A DNA stretch of 32,231 bases from positions 1 to 32,231 of the forward strand of contig JAFWRC010000293.1 in assembly GCA_017508825.1 (NCBI GenBank). The letters run 5' to 3'. The translations under genes and the position numbers were made by a program. Of the stretch, positions 13,306 through 20,886 are shown one piece after another. The notes under the pieces were generated by a model, which saw nothing but the letters and a program-made list of their open reading frames with translations, was not told where the DNA came from and did no database searches. The stretch's first letter is position 1. Each line of letters opens with the position of its first letter. This DNA comes from Lachnospiraceae bacterium. GTDB lineage: Bacteria > Bacillota > Clostridia > Lachnospirales > Lachnospiraceae.

Positions 13306-14370
13306 TTACTCTTTCGCCGGCAGCCCTGCTGCCAGCCTTGCTTCCTGCTGTGCGCGTTCCGCATCATACGCAGCCGCCTTCTCCTCCCAGATGGCTGCCA
13401 CCGCTGCATCTCCCCTGCGGTCAGGCACTGCGAAATCTTCCGATAAGATACCGCCGAAATATCCGGCCAGTTTTTCTGCTCCGGCAAGATTTAAATGCAG
13501 CCCTGCATCGTAAGTATCCGTTGCAAAATCCAGGCCGTATGCATCCGGCTCCTCCAAAAAGTTGTAATACGGCAGGTTATATTTTGCCGCATACGCATCC
13601 ACCTGCGCTTCCCACTCATCGTACCAGTGCGGCATCAGGGAAGGCGCCTTCACCAGGATCAGCTGCACTCCGTTCTCCTCACACAGGATGCGCATCTTAT
13701 CCAGATACCGCCACGCATTTTCACCGAATTCATAATCGCCCAAAGGTCTGGGATCCGGAATGTTCTCCGCCGGGCGCACATCCACGCGCATATAGTAGCC
13801 GCTGTGCGTCACCTTATCCCGATGAAACAGATAATTTACATCGTCCGCATCCAGTTCCTGCCATCTGGAATGATAGCGCAGGATTGGAAAAACATAATCC
13901 GCAAAGTTCTCCTCCGGCAGCATCGACGCTTTGATCGCATCCACCTTGCTCAGCGACCAGCGCATGCCGTCCAGCGTCATACGGTTGTACGTCTCCTTCT
14001 GGGGCGTATCATATTTTAACGACAGCACATTAAAGACAAAGACCTGCGGTTTCTCGTAACGCAGCGTATCTTCCATTAAATAGTAGGACTGCCAGATCAG
14101 CTGCTGGGCGCTGCCGCGGATGTAACTGCTGATCCCGTACTCCCGCCAGAGCGTTACCGTGGAGATGTTCTCATACAGCTCGCAGTCTCCCACGAAGACC
14201 ACATCGTGGTTCATGGTCTCCTGATAAAACTCCGCCGTCATAGCGCCTTCCACGATACCGTGCATATATTTCGGCATCAGAAGACGCTGCAGCAGCCAGA
14301 GACCTGCCACGATAAGAACGATCGATATGAGCCCGTAAACGGGCACTTTTATGGAACGTCTTTTTTTCAT
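13306..14370 (-). CDS. DltD-like SGNH-fold membrane-anchored protein with Cys in place of the catalytic Ser
   Basis: The product is 354 residues from the ATG at 14368-14370. An earlier in-frame GTG lies inside the AAAGGTG ribosome binding site. One N-terminal membrane helix (about residues 10-30) precedes an extracellular SGNH/GDSL-type domain. Block I reads VVFVGDCELYENIS, so Cys63 occupies the place where GDSL enzymes have serine. The C-terminal block TYDAGLHLNLAGAEKL carries a conserved Asp288/His292 pair. In dlt systems DltD works outside the membrane with MBOAT DltB in transfer of the acyl group to the polymer. This gene directly follows an MBOAT gene (8-nt gap), as expected. A hydrolase or transferase using a thiol nucleophile, or an inactive binding protein, are alternatives. 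Confidence 0.75.
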   Translation of the reverse strand: MKKRRSIKVPVYGLISIVLIVAGLWLLQRLLMPKYMHGIVEGAMTAEFYQETMNHDVVFVGDCELYENISTVTLWREYGISSYIRGSAQQLIWQSYYLMEDTLRYEKPQVFVFNVLSLKYDTPQKETYNRMTLDGMRWSLSKVDAIKASMLPEENFADYVFPILRYHSRWQELDADDVNYLFHRDKVTHSGYYMRVDVRPAENIPDPRPLGDYEFGENAWRYLDKMRILCEENGVQLILVKAPSLMPHWYDEWEAQVDAYAAKYNLPYYNFLEEPDAYGLDFATDTYDAGLHLNLAGAEKLAGYFGGILSEDFAVPDRRGDAAVAAIWEEKAAAYDAERAQQEARLAAGLPAKE

Positions 14371-14378
14371 TAACACCT

Positions 14379-15971
14379 TTAAAACTGATTATAGATAAAC
14401 TGCGAAGCATCAAAGCCGATGCCGTACGCGCCGAAGATCAGCACGATCAGAAACAGCCCGTACCAGATCACGAAGCGCAGCGGATAAGCCAGTCCGGCGA
14501 TCCGCTCCCGCACACTCTTTCTCCTCTGCAGCAGGCTTACGATCAGGATCAGTACCGCCCCTGCGATCACCACCGCATAGTCCGCCACCGAAAGCCCCAG
14601 TTCCAGCAGGCTTCCGTTCGCCAGTTCTCCCCAGTTACGCGCGCTCACCATACTGCCAAACATCCGGATCGTCAGCGGCACGTCGCGATAGCAGTCGAAC
14701 AGTCGCAGGGTGCTTACGATCAACAGCGTGCGTCCCACACGGAACGCATCCCACCAGCGCCTGCCCTCCACCTTGATATGTGCATGGAACCGGCGGTAAA
14801 ACGGCTCCAGCTCCTGCGAGATGAGCAGCACTACGCAGTTTCCCAGTCCCCATACGATAAAGTTCCAGCTCGCGCCATGCCAGATACCGGTCGCAAACCA
14901 CACGATAAAGCAGGACAGATACACCGGTACGCGTTTGCCCACCGCATCTCCCAGATGCTTTCTCGACCAGCGGCTGGTATTTAACATAAACTTGCTGACG
15001 GAAACCGGATAAAAGATATAATCCGTAAACCACGATCCCATGGTGATATGCCAGCGATTCCAGAACTCCTTTAGGTTCTTCGAAAAATACGGCCGGTCAA
15101 AGTTTTCCTTCACACCGATCCCCAGCGCCTGCGCGATACCGATGGTGATATCGATGCCGCCGGTGAAATCGCAGTACAGTTCCACCGCGTAAAAGACCAT
15201 CCCCGCAAAGACAAAGGCCCCTGAATACGTTTCCGTATCCCCGATGATCGTCGTCACCGCGCCAAGCAGCCGGTCTGCGATCACCATCTTCTTAAAGTAG
15301 CCCCACAGCACACGCTGCAGGCCGAACGCTACCGTCTTCTTTTCAAACGGATGCTCCCGGTACAGCCCTTCCGCCAGATCGTCAAAACGGCTGATGGGTC
15401 CCTGTACCAGTTGCGGGAAGAACGATACAAACAATGCATAACGGAAAATGTTCTTCTCTGCTTCCGTCTTGCCCCGGTACACGTCGATCAGATAGCCGGC
15501 GCTCTGGAACACATAAAAAGAGATACCCATGGGCAGCATGATGTCCAGAAACGAAAGCTGCTTATCACTATGAAAGACCGAAAGCACACCGTTGATATTG
15601 GCGATCGTAAAATTGGTATACTTGACCACTGCCAGCATACCGACGGACAGCAGGATCCCGAGCGCCATCAGCCGACGCTGCTTTGTCTTTTCCGCCGCCT
15701 TCCACTCTTTGCGCTCTTCTCTGGACATCTCCGCTTTATGTGCTGCCAGATACGCTTTATCCGCCGCCTGCCTTTTGCCGATGGCCAGCGCCGTCAGGTA
15801 GGTCGTCACCGTTGCCGCCAGCAGGTAGAACAGGTTGGTCCATCCGCTGAAGTAATAAAAAACATAGCTGCCTAAGAGCAGCAGCTCCCACTGCCACTTC
15901 TTCGGCACCAGATAATAGAGAAGTATGAGTACCGCCAGAAAGGCGATAAATGCGTAAGAAGTAAATAACAT
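14379..15971 (-). CDS. MBOAT-family O-acyltransferase, DltB/AlgI-like
   Basis: This is a polytopic membrane protein of about 530 residues. It starts MLFTSYAFIAFLAVLILLYYLVP, the usual opening of DltB/AlgI proteins, and I choose the ATG at 15969-15971 for that reason. A longer frame would run into the upstream gene. Many hydrophobic segments follow. The family core is clear: QGPISRF, then ELYCDFTGGIDI, FWNRWHITMGSWFTDYIFYP and GIWHGASWNF with the presumed catalytic His near residue 365. Proteins of this class pass an acyl group from a cytoplasmic carrier across the membrane to a surface sugar polymer. Here the donor would be the carrier protein encoded two genes upstream. It sits 7 nt after the transglutaminase-like gene. 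Confidence 0.92.
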   Translation of the reverse strand: MLFTSYAFIAFLAVLILLYYLVPKKWQWELLLLGSYVFYYFSGWTNLFYLLAATVTTYLTALAIGKRQAADKAYLAAHKAEMSREERKEWKAAEKTKQRRLMALGILLSVGMLAVVKYTNFTIANINGVLSVFHSDKQLSFLDIMLPMGISFYVFQSAGYLIDVYRGKTEAEKNIFRYALFVSFFPQLVQGPISRFDDLAEGLYREHPFEKKTVAFGLQRVLWGYFKKMVIADRLLGAVTTIIGDTETYSGAFVFAGMVFYAVELYCDFTGGIDITIGIAQALGIGVKENFDRPYFSKNLKEFWNRWHITMGSWFTDYIFYPVSVSKFMLNTSRWSRKHLGDAVGKRVPVYLSCFIVWFATGIWHGASWNFIVWGLGNCVVLLISQELEPFYRRFHAHIKVEGRRWWDAFRVGRTLLIVSTLRLFDCYRDVPLTIRMFGSMVSARNWGELANGSLLELGLSVADYAVVIAGAVLILIVSLLQRRKSVRERIAGLAYPLRFVIWYGLFLIVLIFGAYGIGFDASQFIYNQF

Positions 15972-15978
15972 AATTTGA

Positions 15979-17694
15979 TCACTGTATCTCCGGATAAAGC
16001 GACGGATCGTAATTATGCGACTTGTAATGCGCATTGGAATACTTCATCAGCGTCTCATTATCCACATAGAAGAAACTCTTTCCGTCCGAACGCCGGCATG
16101 CATCAAAATGATACCAGCCCTCGCCAAGGTTGATCAGATTCCAGAAATGCAGGCGCCTGGTCGGGATCTTCTCGATCAGGATATTGTCGATCCCTGCGTG
16201 GGTCAGCAGGATCTGTGACGTGATCGCATAGGTATAGCAGTCGCCGCTGCGCTTATACAATCCGTCATAAGCCGCCTGTACCGGATCGTCATGATTGCTC
16301 TTGTCGATATAGCCCATGGAATGCACCCACTTGAAGATGGCTTCCGCTTTTTCATAGCCGCTCATCTCCGGTGTGGTGATCTTTTCCAACACCTGGTCCG
16401 CCAGCAGGTCCACTGCTTCCTGCGTCACCTGGGAAGGCATCGCCACCGTCAGCTTCACTGTCCGGGTCGCCTGGTTTCCCGCGCTGTCGGTCGCGCTGTA
16501 GACTACGTTATAGGACCCCAGTTCCTGCAGGTTTACTTCGGACGAATCCACTACCAGTTCCACTTCCGCATCGTGGTTGTCCGTAACCGTCACGTTTCTC
16601 TTATAGGATACGCTGTCCCCGATCACCACGCGCATATCCTGCACACCGGTGATCATCGGTGCTTCCGTATCCGCCTTCACATTGTAAGATACCGGCATCT
16701 GCACCTGATTTCCTGCTGCATCGGTATAGACTGCCTCCACAGTGAAATCGCCTTCGGCCGATGTATCCGGCTCTGTCACAAAGCTGCCGCTCACCGGAGA
16801 CGCATCCGCTGCCAGCGAGATGAAATCCTCTGCCGTCAGTTCGTCCCCCAGAAAGATCTGCAGATCCTGCGTCACCACTTCCGGCGGCGTCGTATCGATC
16901 ATCTTCAGATGCGACGGATAGACCCCGCCGTATGTCTCAAGATATACGGTATATTCCCCGACCAGATCCTGAAATGGATGTTCGTCGGTCAGTCCGTTTG
17001 CACTCAGATAAGCCTCTGTTTCTTCCGCTGTCGCGTATCGGATCTCCTGTCCTTCCGCCACGGAAAATACCTCCGGGTCCGGCAGGCCGCAGCCCGCTTC
17101 CGCGGTCATCTCCTGCAGCACAGGCACCACGCTCATATGCGCCATCAGTTCCGTCACATTGCCGCCGGCATCCGTCAGCAGGATAAACACTTCGCTGTCC
17201 CGCACGGTATCAAACAGCGGCTGCGCCGCAAAACGCACCGTCACCGCCGTCTCATCCGTGATCCCCTCCAGGAATTCCTCCGGCGTATGCACCTGTCCCG
17301 GAATGGAGACGATATCTACGGTCTCCGCCGTCGGTGCCACGGTATCCACGATCTCCAGTTCCGAATGATAGGTAAAATGCCCGGACTGGATATATACCTG
17401 GTATACCCCCGGCACTCTCGTATCGATCGGGTTGCCCATATCGGCAATGATCATGCCGGTATAGTTCTTTTTCATAAAATCCGCAGCAGTGATCTCCGTT
17501 CCGGCTTCCGCCCTGCAATGGCGGTACACCCGGTCGAAGCAGGCTTTCCAAAGTACCACGCCGAGAACAGACAACACCAAAAGCACGCCCACCACGATCA
17601 GGATGCGCCGCCATTTGTTTGTCCCTTTTTTCGAAACCGTTCTCTCTGTTCTTCCAGTCCTTCTTGTCCGCACTACCGCGCCCGTCATTCCCAT
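15979..17694 (-). CDS. Membrane-anchored transglutaminase-like protein with Ig-like repeats
   Basis: The 571-residue product has a basic N-terminus, one membrane helix at about residues 30-52, and then an extracellular part. Three or four bacterial Ig-like modules follow, each introduced by a D-T-x-x-P phrase (VDTVAPT, IDTTPPEV, ADTEAPMI) and containing TDAAGN or TDSAGN turns. The last about 130 residues form a transglutaminase/cysteine-protease-like domain. It has the full triad: Cys486 in RSGDCYTYA, His516 in RLHFWN and Asp531 in YHFDAC. The family breaks or remakes peptide-type bonds, and the target here is unknown. It lies between the carrier gene and the MBOAT gene, tightly packed, so it belongs to the operon. 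No good ribosome binding site precedes the ATG, which suggests coupling to the upstream gene. Confidence 0.88.
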   Translation of the reverse strand: MGMTGAVVRTRRTGRTERTVSKKGTNKWRRILIVVGVLLVLSVLGVVLWKACFDRVYRHCRAEAGTEITAADFMKKNYTGMIIADMGNPIDTRVPGVYQVYIQSGHFTYHSELEIVDTVAPTAETVDIVSIPGQVHTPEEFLEGITDETAVTVRFAAQPLFDTVRDSEVFILLTDAGGNVTELMAHMSVVPVLQEMTAEAGCGLPDPEVFSVAEGQEIRYATAEETEAYLSANGLTDEHPFQDLVGEYTVYLETYGGVYPSHLKMIDTTPPEVVTQDLQIFLGDELTAEDFISLAADASPVSGSFVTEPDTSAEGDFTVEAVYTDAAGNQVQMPVSYNVKADTEAPMITGVQDMRVVIGDSVSYKRNVTVTDNHDAEVELVVDSSEVNLQELGSYNVVYSATDSAGNQATRTVKLTVAMPSQVTQEAVDLLADQVLEKITTPEMSGYEKAEAIFKWVHSMGYIDKSNHDDPVQAAYDGLYKRSGDCYTYAITSQILLTHAGIDNILIEKIPTRRLHFWNLINLGEGWYHFDACRRSDGKSFFYVDNETLMKYSNAHYKSHNYDPSLYPEIQ

Positions 17695-17701
17695 GAGATG
17701 A

Positions 17702-17941
17702 TCACTCGTCCAACAATTCGCTTACCAGCTGTGCCAATGCTTCCATGGAATTGAAATGCTCCGGTACGATCTTGTCCGCCGGGATCGCCACATCAAATTC
17801 CTCATCGATACGCGCGATGATCGTTACGATATCAAACGAATCTATGATCTTGCGCTCTACCAATTCATCCTCCGTCTCAAAATTCACATCCGGATGCAGC
17901 TCCCCCAGCACCTCCAGCAATACTTCTTTGATCTCGTCCAT
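17702..17941 (-). CDS. Acyl/D-alanyl carrier protein, DltC-like
   Basis: This is a 79-residue acidic carrier with the phosphopantetheine attachment motif IIDSFDIVTII. Ser35 would carry the 4'-phosphopantetheine arm. The DSF version of the motif, rather than the DSL of fatty-acid ACP, is the pattern of DltC-type and other stand-alone amino-acid carriers. The ATG directly abuts the stop codon of the adenylation enzyme (no spacer). The ribosome binding site GGAGG lies inside that gene's last codons, so translation is coupled one-to-one. It would receive the activated substrate and present it to the MBOAT protein. Confidence 0.9.
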   Translation of the reverse strand: MDEIKEVLLEVLGELHPDVNFETEDELVERKIIDSFDIVTIIARIDEEFDVAIPADKIVPEHFNSMEALAQLVSELLDE

Positions 17942-19483
17942 TTAATGTTCCCTCCGCCCTTTCTTTTCCGCCAGCAGTTCTTCATACATTTCCTTCAGCC
18001 GTACACGATTGATCTTGCCGTTGGCGGTAAACGGCATTTCGTCCAGTTTCTCGATACGGTTCGGCAGCATATACCTGGGCAGCATATCCTTCAGTTCTGC
18101 CATCAGCGCCGCTTTGTCCGGATCCCCCACATAATACAGGATGATCCGTTCCTTTTCTTTATAGTAGATACAGCCGCACAGCTTCACGCCATCCACCGAG
18201 TTCACGTTTGCCTCGATCTCACCCAGCTCGATGCGGTGCCCCATATGCTTGATCTGATAATCCTTGCGGGAAACAAATACGAGCTCGCCCCGCTCATTGT
18301 ACCGTCCCAGATCCCCGGTCCGGTAGATCAGTTCCGGATAAGCGCTCTGCAGAGGATTCTGTACAAAAGCCTCACGGGTCTTTTCCGGATTGTTATAGTA
18401 TCCAAGGGTCACACAGGTGCCGCGGATGCAGATCTCGCCCGTTTCATCCCCGGAAGCCAATCGATTGTCATCCGTGAGTAGCAGGATCTGCGTATTCTTA
18501 AACGGCCGTCCGATGGGGATCGGTTCGTCCTCTTCCAGGGAACGTTCCACGTGAAAGTAACAGCTCATCCCCGTGCATTCCGTCGGACCGTACAGGTTCG
18601 TGAAATGCGCCTCCGGCAATGCTTCCCGCCATAGCTTAAACTGCTTTTTCGGGAACACTTCGCTGCCGAATGCCACGGTCTTCAGATATTCCGGCCGAAT
18701 CTGCTCAAAGGTACCATAGGCAGAGATCATTGTCAATGCCGAAACGACCCAGCAGATCGTATTGATCTTTTTCTCATTCAGGTATTCCACCAGTTTTGCC
18801 GGGAACATAAACAACTGTCTCGGCACCAGGTAAGTGGTCGCGCCGAATTTGATCGTCGGATAGAGTTCCTTTAAACACGCATCAAAATACAGCGGCGACT
18901 GGTTGCCGAATACCGTATCTTCCGAAAAGCCAAGTGTCTCCGATAACTGCTCCACATAATCGATCACGGATCTGTGGCAGGCCGCAACACCCTTGGGCAC
19001 ACCGGTAGACCCGGAAGTAAATACGATGTAGATCGGATCGATATCCATAGCATTCCGGCAGATCTCACGGATCTTTTCATACTCCGGCTGCGTACGGATG
19101 ATGTCATCGTACAGCACGCACTTTGTATCTCCGGCAAAAGTCTGCGCCTTATCGATCGTTGTCTCATCACAGATCATCAGACGCGGCTTACAGTTCTCCA
19201 GGATCAGCCGGATCCTGGCCGCCGGCATTTCTTCATCGATCGGCACATAAAAACAGCCGGATGCGATCACGCCGAAAAACGTGGCAATGGTACGCACACT
19301 CTTATCCATAAATACCAGGACCGGTTCGTGCGAATATCCGCCCTGCATCAGGCCGGTCGCAACGGAATGCAGCGTATCATAAAGCCTGCGGAAGGTCATC
19401 GCCTCCGTTTCATCTACGAATGCCGGCTTATCCGGTACCCGTTCTACCGTTTCATATAAATAATCCAATACATGGTTTTGCAT
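17942..19483 (-). CDS. Amino-acid adenylation enzyme, DltA-like
   Basis: The product is 513 residues from the ATG at 19481-19483 (MQNHVLDYLYETVE); AAGGTGA lies five nt upstream. It belongs to the ANL adenylating superfamily and shows the core motifs in order. These are VFTSGSTGVPKG (about 155-165), NLYGPTECT (about 296-304), YRTGDLGRYNERG, HRIELGEIE and the C-terminal FTANGKINR with catalytic Lys. Asp201 in LYFDACLKELYP matches the Asp that binds the alpha-amino group in amino-acid-activating members, so an amino-acid substrate is likely. In DltA the segment before the YGPTE motif reads F-C-G-E. Here it is FGSEVFP with Gly at the Cys position, so D-alanine specificity cannot be assumed. First gene of the operon, with its own promoter. 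Confidence 0.9.
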   Translation of the reverse strand: MQNHVLDYLYETVERVPDKPAFVDETEAMTFRRLYDTLHSVATGLMQGGYSHEPVLVFMDKSVRTIATFFGVIASGCFYVPIDEEMPAARIRLILENCKPRLMICDETTIDKAQTFAGDTKCVLYDDIIRTQPEYEKIREICRNAMDIDPIYIVFTSGSTGVPKGVAACHRSVIDYVEQLSETLGFSEDTVFGNQSPLYFDACLKELYPTIKFGATTYLVPRQLFMFPAKLVEYLNEKKINTICWVVSALTMISAYGTFEQIRPEYLKTVAFGSEVFPKKQFKLWREALPEAHFTNLYGPTECTGMSCYFHVERSLEEDEPIPIGRPFKNTQILLLTDDNRLASGDETGEICIRGTCVTLGYYNNPEKTREAFVQNPLQSAYPELIYRTGDLGRYNERGELVFVSRKDYQIKHMGHRIELGEIEANVNSVDGVKLCGCIYYKEKERIILYYVGDPDKAALMAELKDMLPRYMLPNRIEKLDEMPFTANGKINRVRLKEMYEELLAEKKGRREH

Positions 19484-19531
19484 GCGTCTCACCTTCCGGC
19501 TGCGTTTTCTCTTTCCGAATACAGCACGCCT

Positions 19532-19560
19532 ATTTTATCGTTATCGTTTGCTTTTGTCAA
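19532..19560 (-). promoter_or_regulatory. Promoter of the dlt-like operon
   Basis: On the minus strand TTGACA (19555-19560), 17 nt, then TAAAAT (19532-19537), placed between the rplL terminator and the adenylation gene. Predicted start is near 19525, giving a leader of about 42 nt. The near-consensus elements predict strong constitutive transcription. Confidence 0.88.
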
Positions 19561-19576
19561 GATATGGTATCGCATT

Positions 19577-19608
19577 AAAAAAGGGATCCCCATATCTTGG
19601 AGATCCCC
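19577..19608 (-). terminator. Terminator of rplJ-rplL
   Basis: On the minus strand GGGATCTCC (19607-19599), a 7-nt loop, GGGGATCCC (19591-19583) and TTTTTT (19582-19577). The stem has nine pairs, eight Watson-Crick and one G-T. It separates rplJL from the inserted dlt-like operon. Confidence 0.92.
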
Positions 19609-19628
19609 ATAGAATTCATTGGTTTGAA

Positions 19629-20009
19629 TTACTTCAGAGTAACCTTTGCGCCAACTTCTTCCAGCTTTGCCTTGATGTCGTTTGCTTCGTCCTTGGAAGC
19701 GCCTTCCTTTACCATCTTCGGAGCGCCTTCTACCAGTTCCTTGGACTCCTTCAGGCCCAGACCTGTGATGGTACGGATAACCTTGATAACATCCATCTTC
19801 TTCTCGCCGAAGCTGGTCAGCTCTACGTCGAACTCAGTCTTCTCTTCCTCAGCTGCGCCGCCTGCTGCTGCACCTGCTGCTGCAACAACAACACCTGCTG
19901 CTGCGGATACACCGAACTCTTCCTCGCAAGCCTTTACGATCTCACTCAGCTCAAGTACGCTGTACTCTTTGATCATTTCAATAAATTCCTCTTTGGACAA
20001 CTTAGCCAT
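19629..20009 (-). CDS. rplL: 50S ribosomal protein L7/L12
   Basis: L7/L12 is the multicopy stalk protein that recruits translation GTPases. The 126 residues show the N-terminal dimerisation domain ([20 protein letters not shown]) and an Ala/Gly-rich hinge (about 37-55). The C-terminal factor-binding domain is EKTEFDVEL...[18 protein letters not shown]...GAKVTLK. GGAGGT precedes the ATG by 8 nt. It follows rplJ by 35 nt and is ended by a strong terminator, so rpoB downstream is not in the same transcript. Confidence 0.98.
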   Translation of the reverse strand: MAKLSKEEFIEMIKEYSVLELSEIVKACEEEFGVSAAAGVVVAAAGAAAGGAAEEEKTEFDVELTSFGEKKMDVIKVIRTITGLGLKESKELVEGAPKMVKEGASKDEANDIKAKLEEVGAKVTLK

Positions 20010-20044
20010 TTGATTTTACCTCCATTCAATATTATCGGTTAAAA

Positions 20045-20566
20045 TTACTCTGCTGCAGGAGCTTCTGCTTCTGCTGCGCCTTCGCCACCTTTTTCGGCGA
20101 TCTGGTTCAGTACGCGAGCCAGATTGGTGATCGGAGACTGCAGGGATCCAAGCAGCTTGGAAAGCAGTTCCTCTCTTGACGGAACGGTTGCAATGTCTGC
20201 AATGCCTTTCGCATCATAAACGGTACCTTCTACGATACCACCCTTGACTTCCAGCTTCGGAGCCGTCTTTGCAAACTTAACGATCTCGCGGGCCGGTGCT
20301 GTTGCATCAGTCTTGGAAATCGCGATTGCGCTCGGTCCTTCCAGATACTGATCCAATGCTTCACAAGCAGTATCCTTGAATGCAAGGTGCATCATGGTGT
20401 TCTTGTATACCTTGTAGGTGATACCAGCTTCTCTTAACTGCTTACGAAGTGCTGTGTCCTGCTCTACCGTAAGACCTCTGTGGTCTACGATCACAACGGA
20501 CTGGGCATCTTTGATCGCCTCGGCAATTTCCTCAACGATCGGCTTTTTCAGCTCTACCTTTGCCAT
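20045..20566 (-). CDS. rplJ: 50S ribosomal protein L10
   Basis: L10 forms the base of the L7/L12 stalk and represses its own operon by binding its leader RNA. The product is 173 residues, MAKVELKKPIVEEIAEAIKD..., with the VVIVDHRGLTVEQ segment typical of Firmicutes. The C-terminal alpha-helix that binds L7/L12 dimers (SREELLSKLLGSLQSPITNLARVLNQIAEK) and an Ala/Glu-rich tail follow. AAGGAGGT lies upstream of the ATG. Its leader is described separately. Confidence 0.98.
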   Translation of the reverse strand: MAKVELKKPIVEEIAEAIKDAQSVVIVDHRGLTVEQDTALRKQLREAGITYKVYKNTMMHLAFKDTACEALDQYLEGPSAIAISKTDATAPAREIVKFAKTAPKLEVKGGIVEGTVYDAKGIADIATVPSREELLSKLLGSLQSPITNLARVLNQIAEKGGEGAAEAEAPAAE

Positions 20567-20604
20567 CTTTCTACCTCCTTATTTTATTTTTGGAGATATT
20601 CTCT

Positions 20605-20730
20605 AAAAAAGAAAATCCCCGGATATGCCGGAGAATCATAGTCGTTAAACTCTTTTCTCCTCGGCAGGTAAGCATTCACTTTTATGCCTTGCGGCACCTG
20701 CTGTCTACGGCATGGCTTTTCACAAACCTT
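20605..20730 (-). ncRNA. L10 ribosomal-protein leader with terminator/antiterminator
   Basis: The RNA upstream of rplJ carries the L10-binding core: AGACAGCAGGTGCC on the 5' side and AATGCTTACCTGCCGAGG on the 3' side, where GCAGGT pairs with ACCTGC and ATGCC with GGCAT. Downstream, TCTCCGG, CATAT and CCGGGGA followed by TTTTCTTTTTT (20634-20605) form an intrinsic terminator. The segment AGGAGAA just 3' of the core can pair with TTCTCC of that terminator's left arm, giving the expected antiterminator. L10 binding would favour termination. This is the established Firmicutes arrangement. Confidence 0.88.
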
Positions 20731-20734
20731 GAAT

Positions 20735-20763
20735 AGATTATCATATGCGCGTTTCGCTGTCAA
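20735..20763 (-). promoter_or_regulatory. Promoter of rplJ-rplL
   Basis: On the minus strand TTGACA (20758-20763) is followed by either GATAAT (20737-20742, 15-nt spacing) or TAATCT (20735-20740, 17 nt, with an extended TG). Either way transcription would start just before the L10 leader. Confidence 0.8.
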
Positions 20764-20794
20764 GCATTTTTTTATTCAAATTCCGGTTTATCGG

Positions 20795-20876
20795 GCCGGC
20801 GAGCCACGGGGACGGTTCTTGTGGCTAAAGATCATCGATCTTGTTGCCACAAGAACCGTCCCCATGGCTCACCGGC
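20795..20876. repeat. 82-bp near-perfect palindrome between the racemase gene and the rplJ promoter
   Basis: Two 31-bp arms (20795-20825 and 20846-20876) are inverted copies that agree at 29 of 31 positions. The core reads GGGGACGGTTCTTGTGGC. The 20-bp centre also contains an inner inverted repeat (AAGATC...GATCTT). The whole could fold into one long hairpin. From memory, this core resembles the ends of REP-associated or IS200-like elements scattered in Firmicutes genomes. No transposase is present here, so it would be a non-autonomous copy or end remnant. It begins 10 bp after the racemase stop codon and could also end that transcript. Confidence 0.85.
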
Positions 20877-20886
20877 AATCCCCAAA

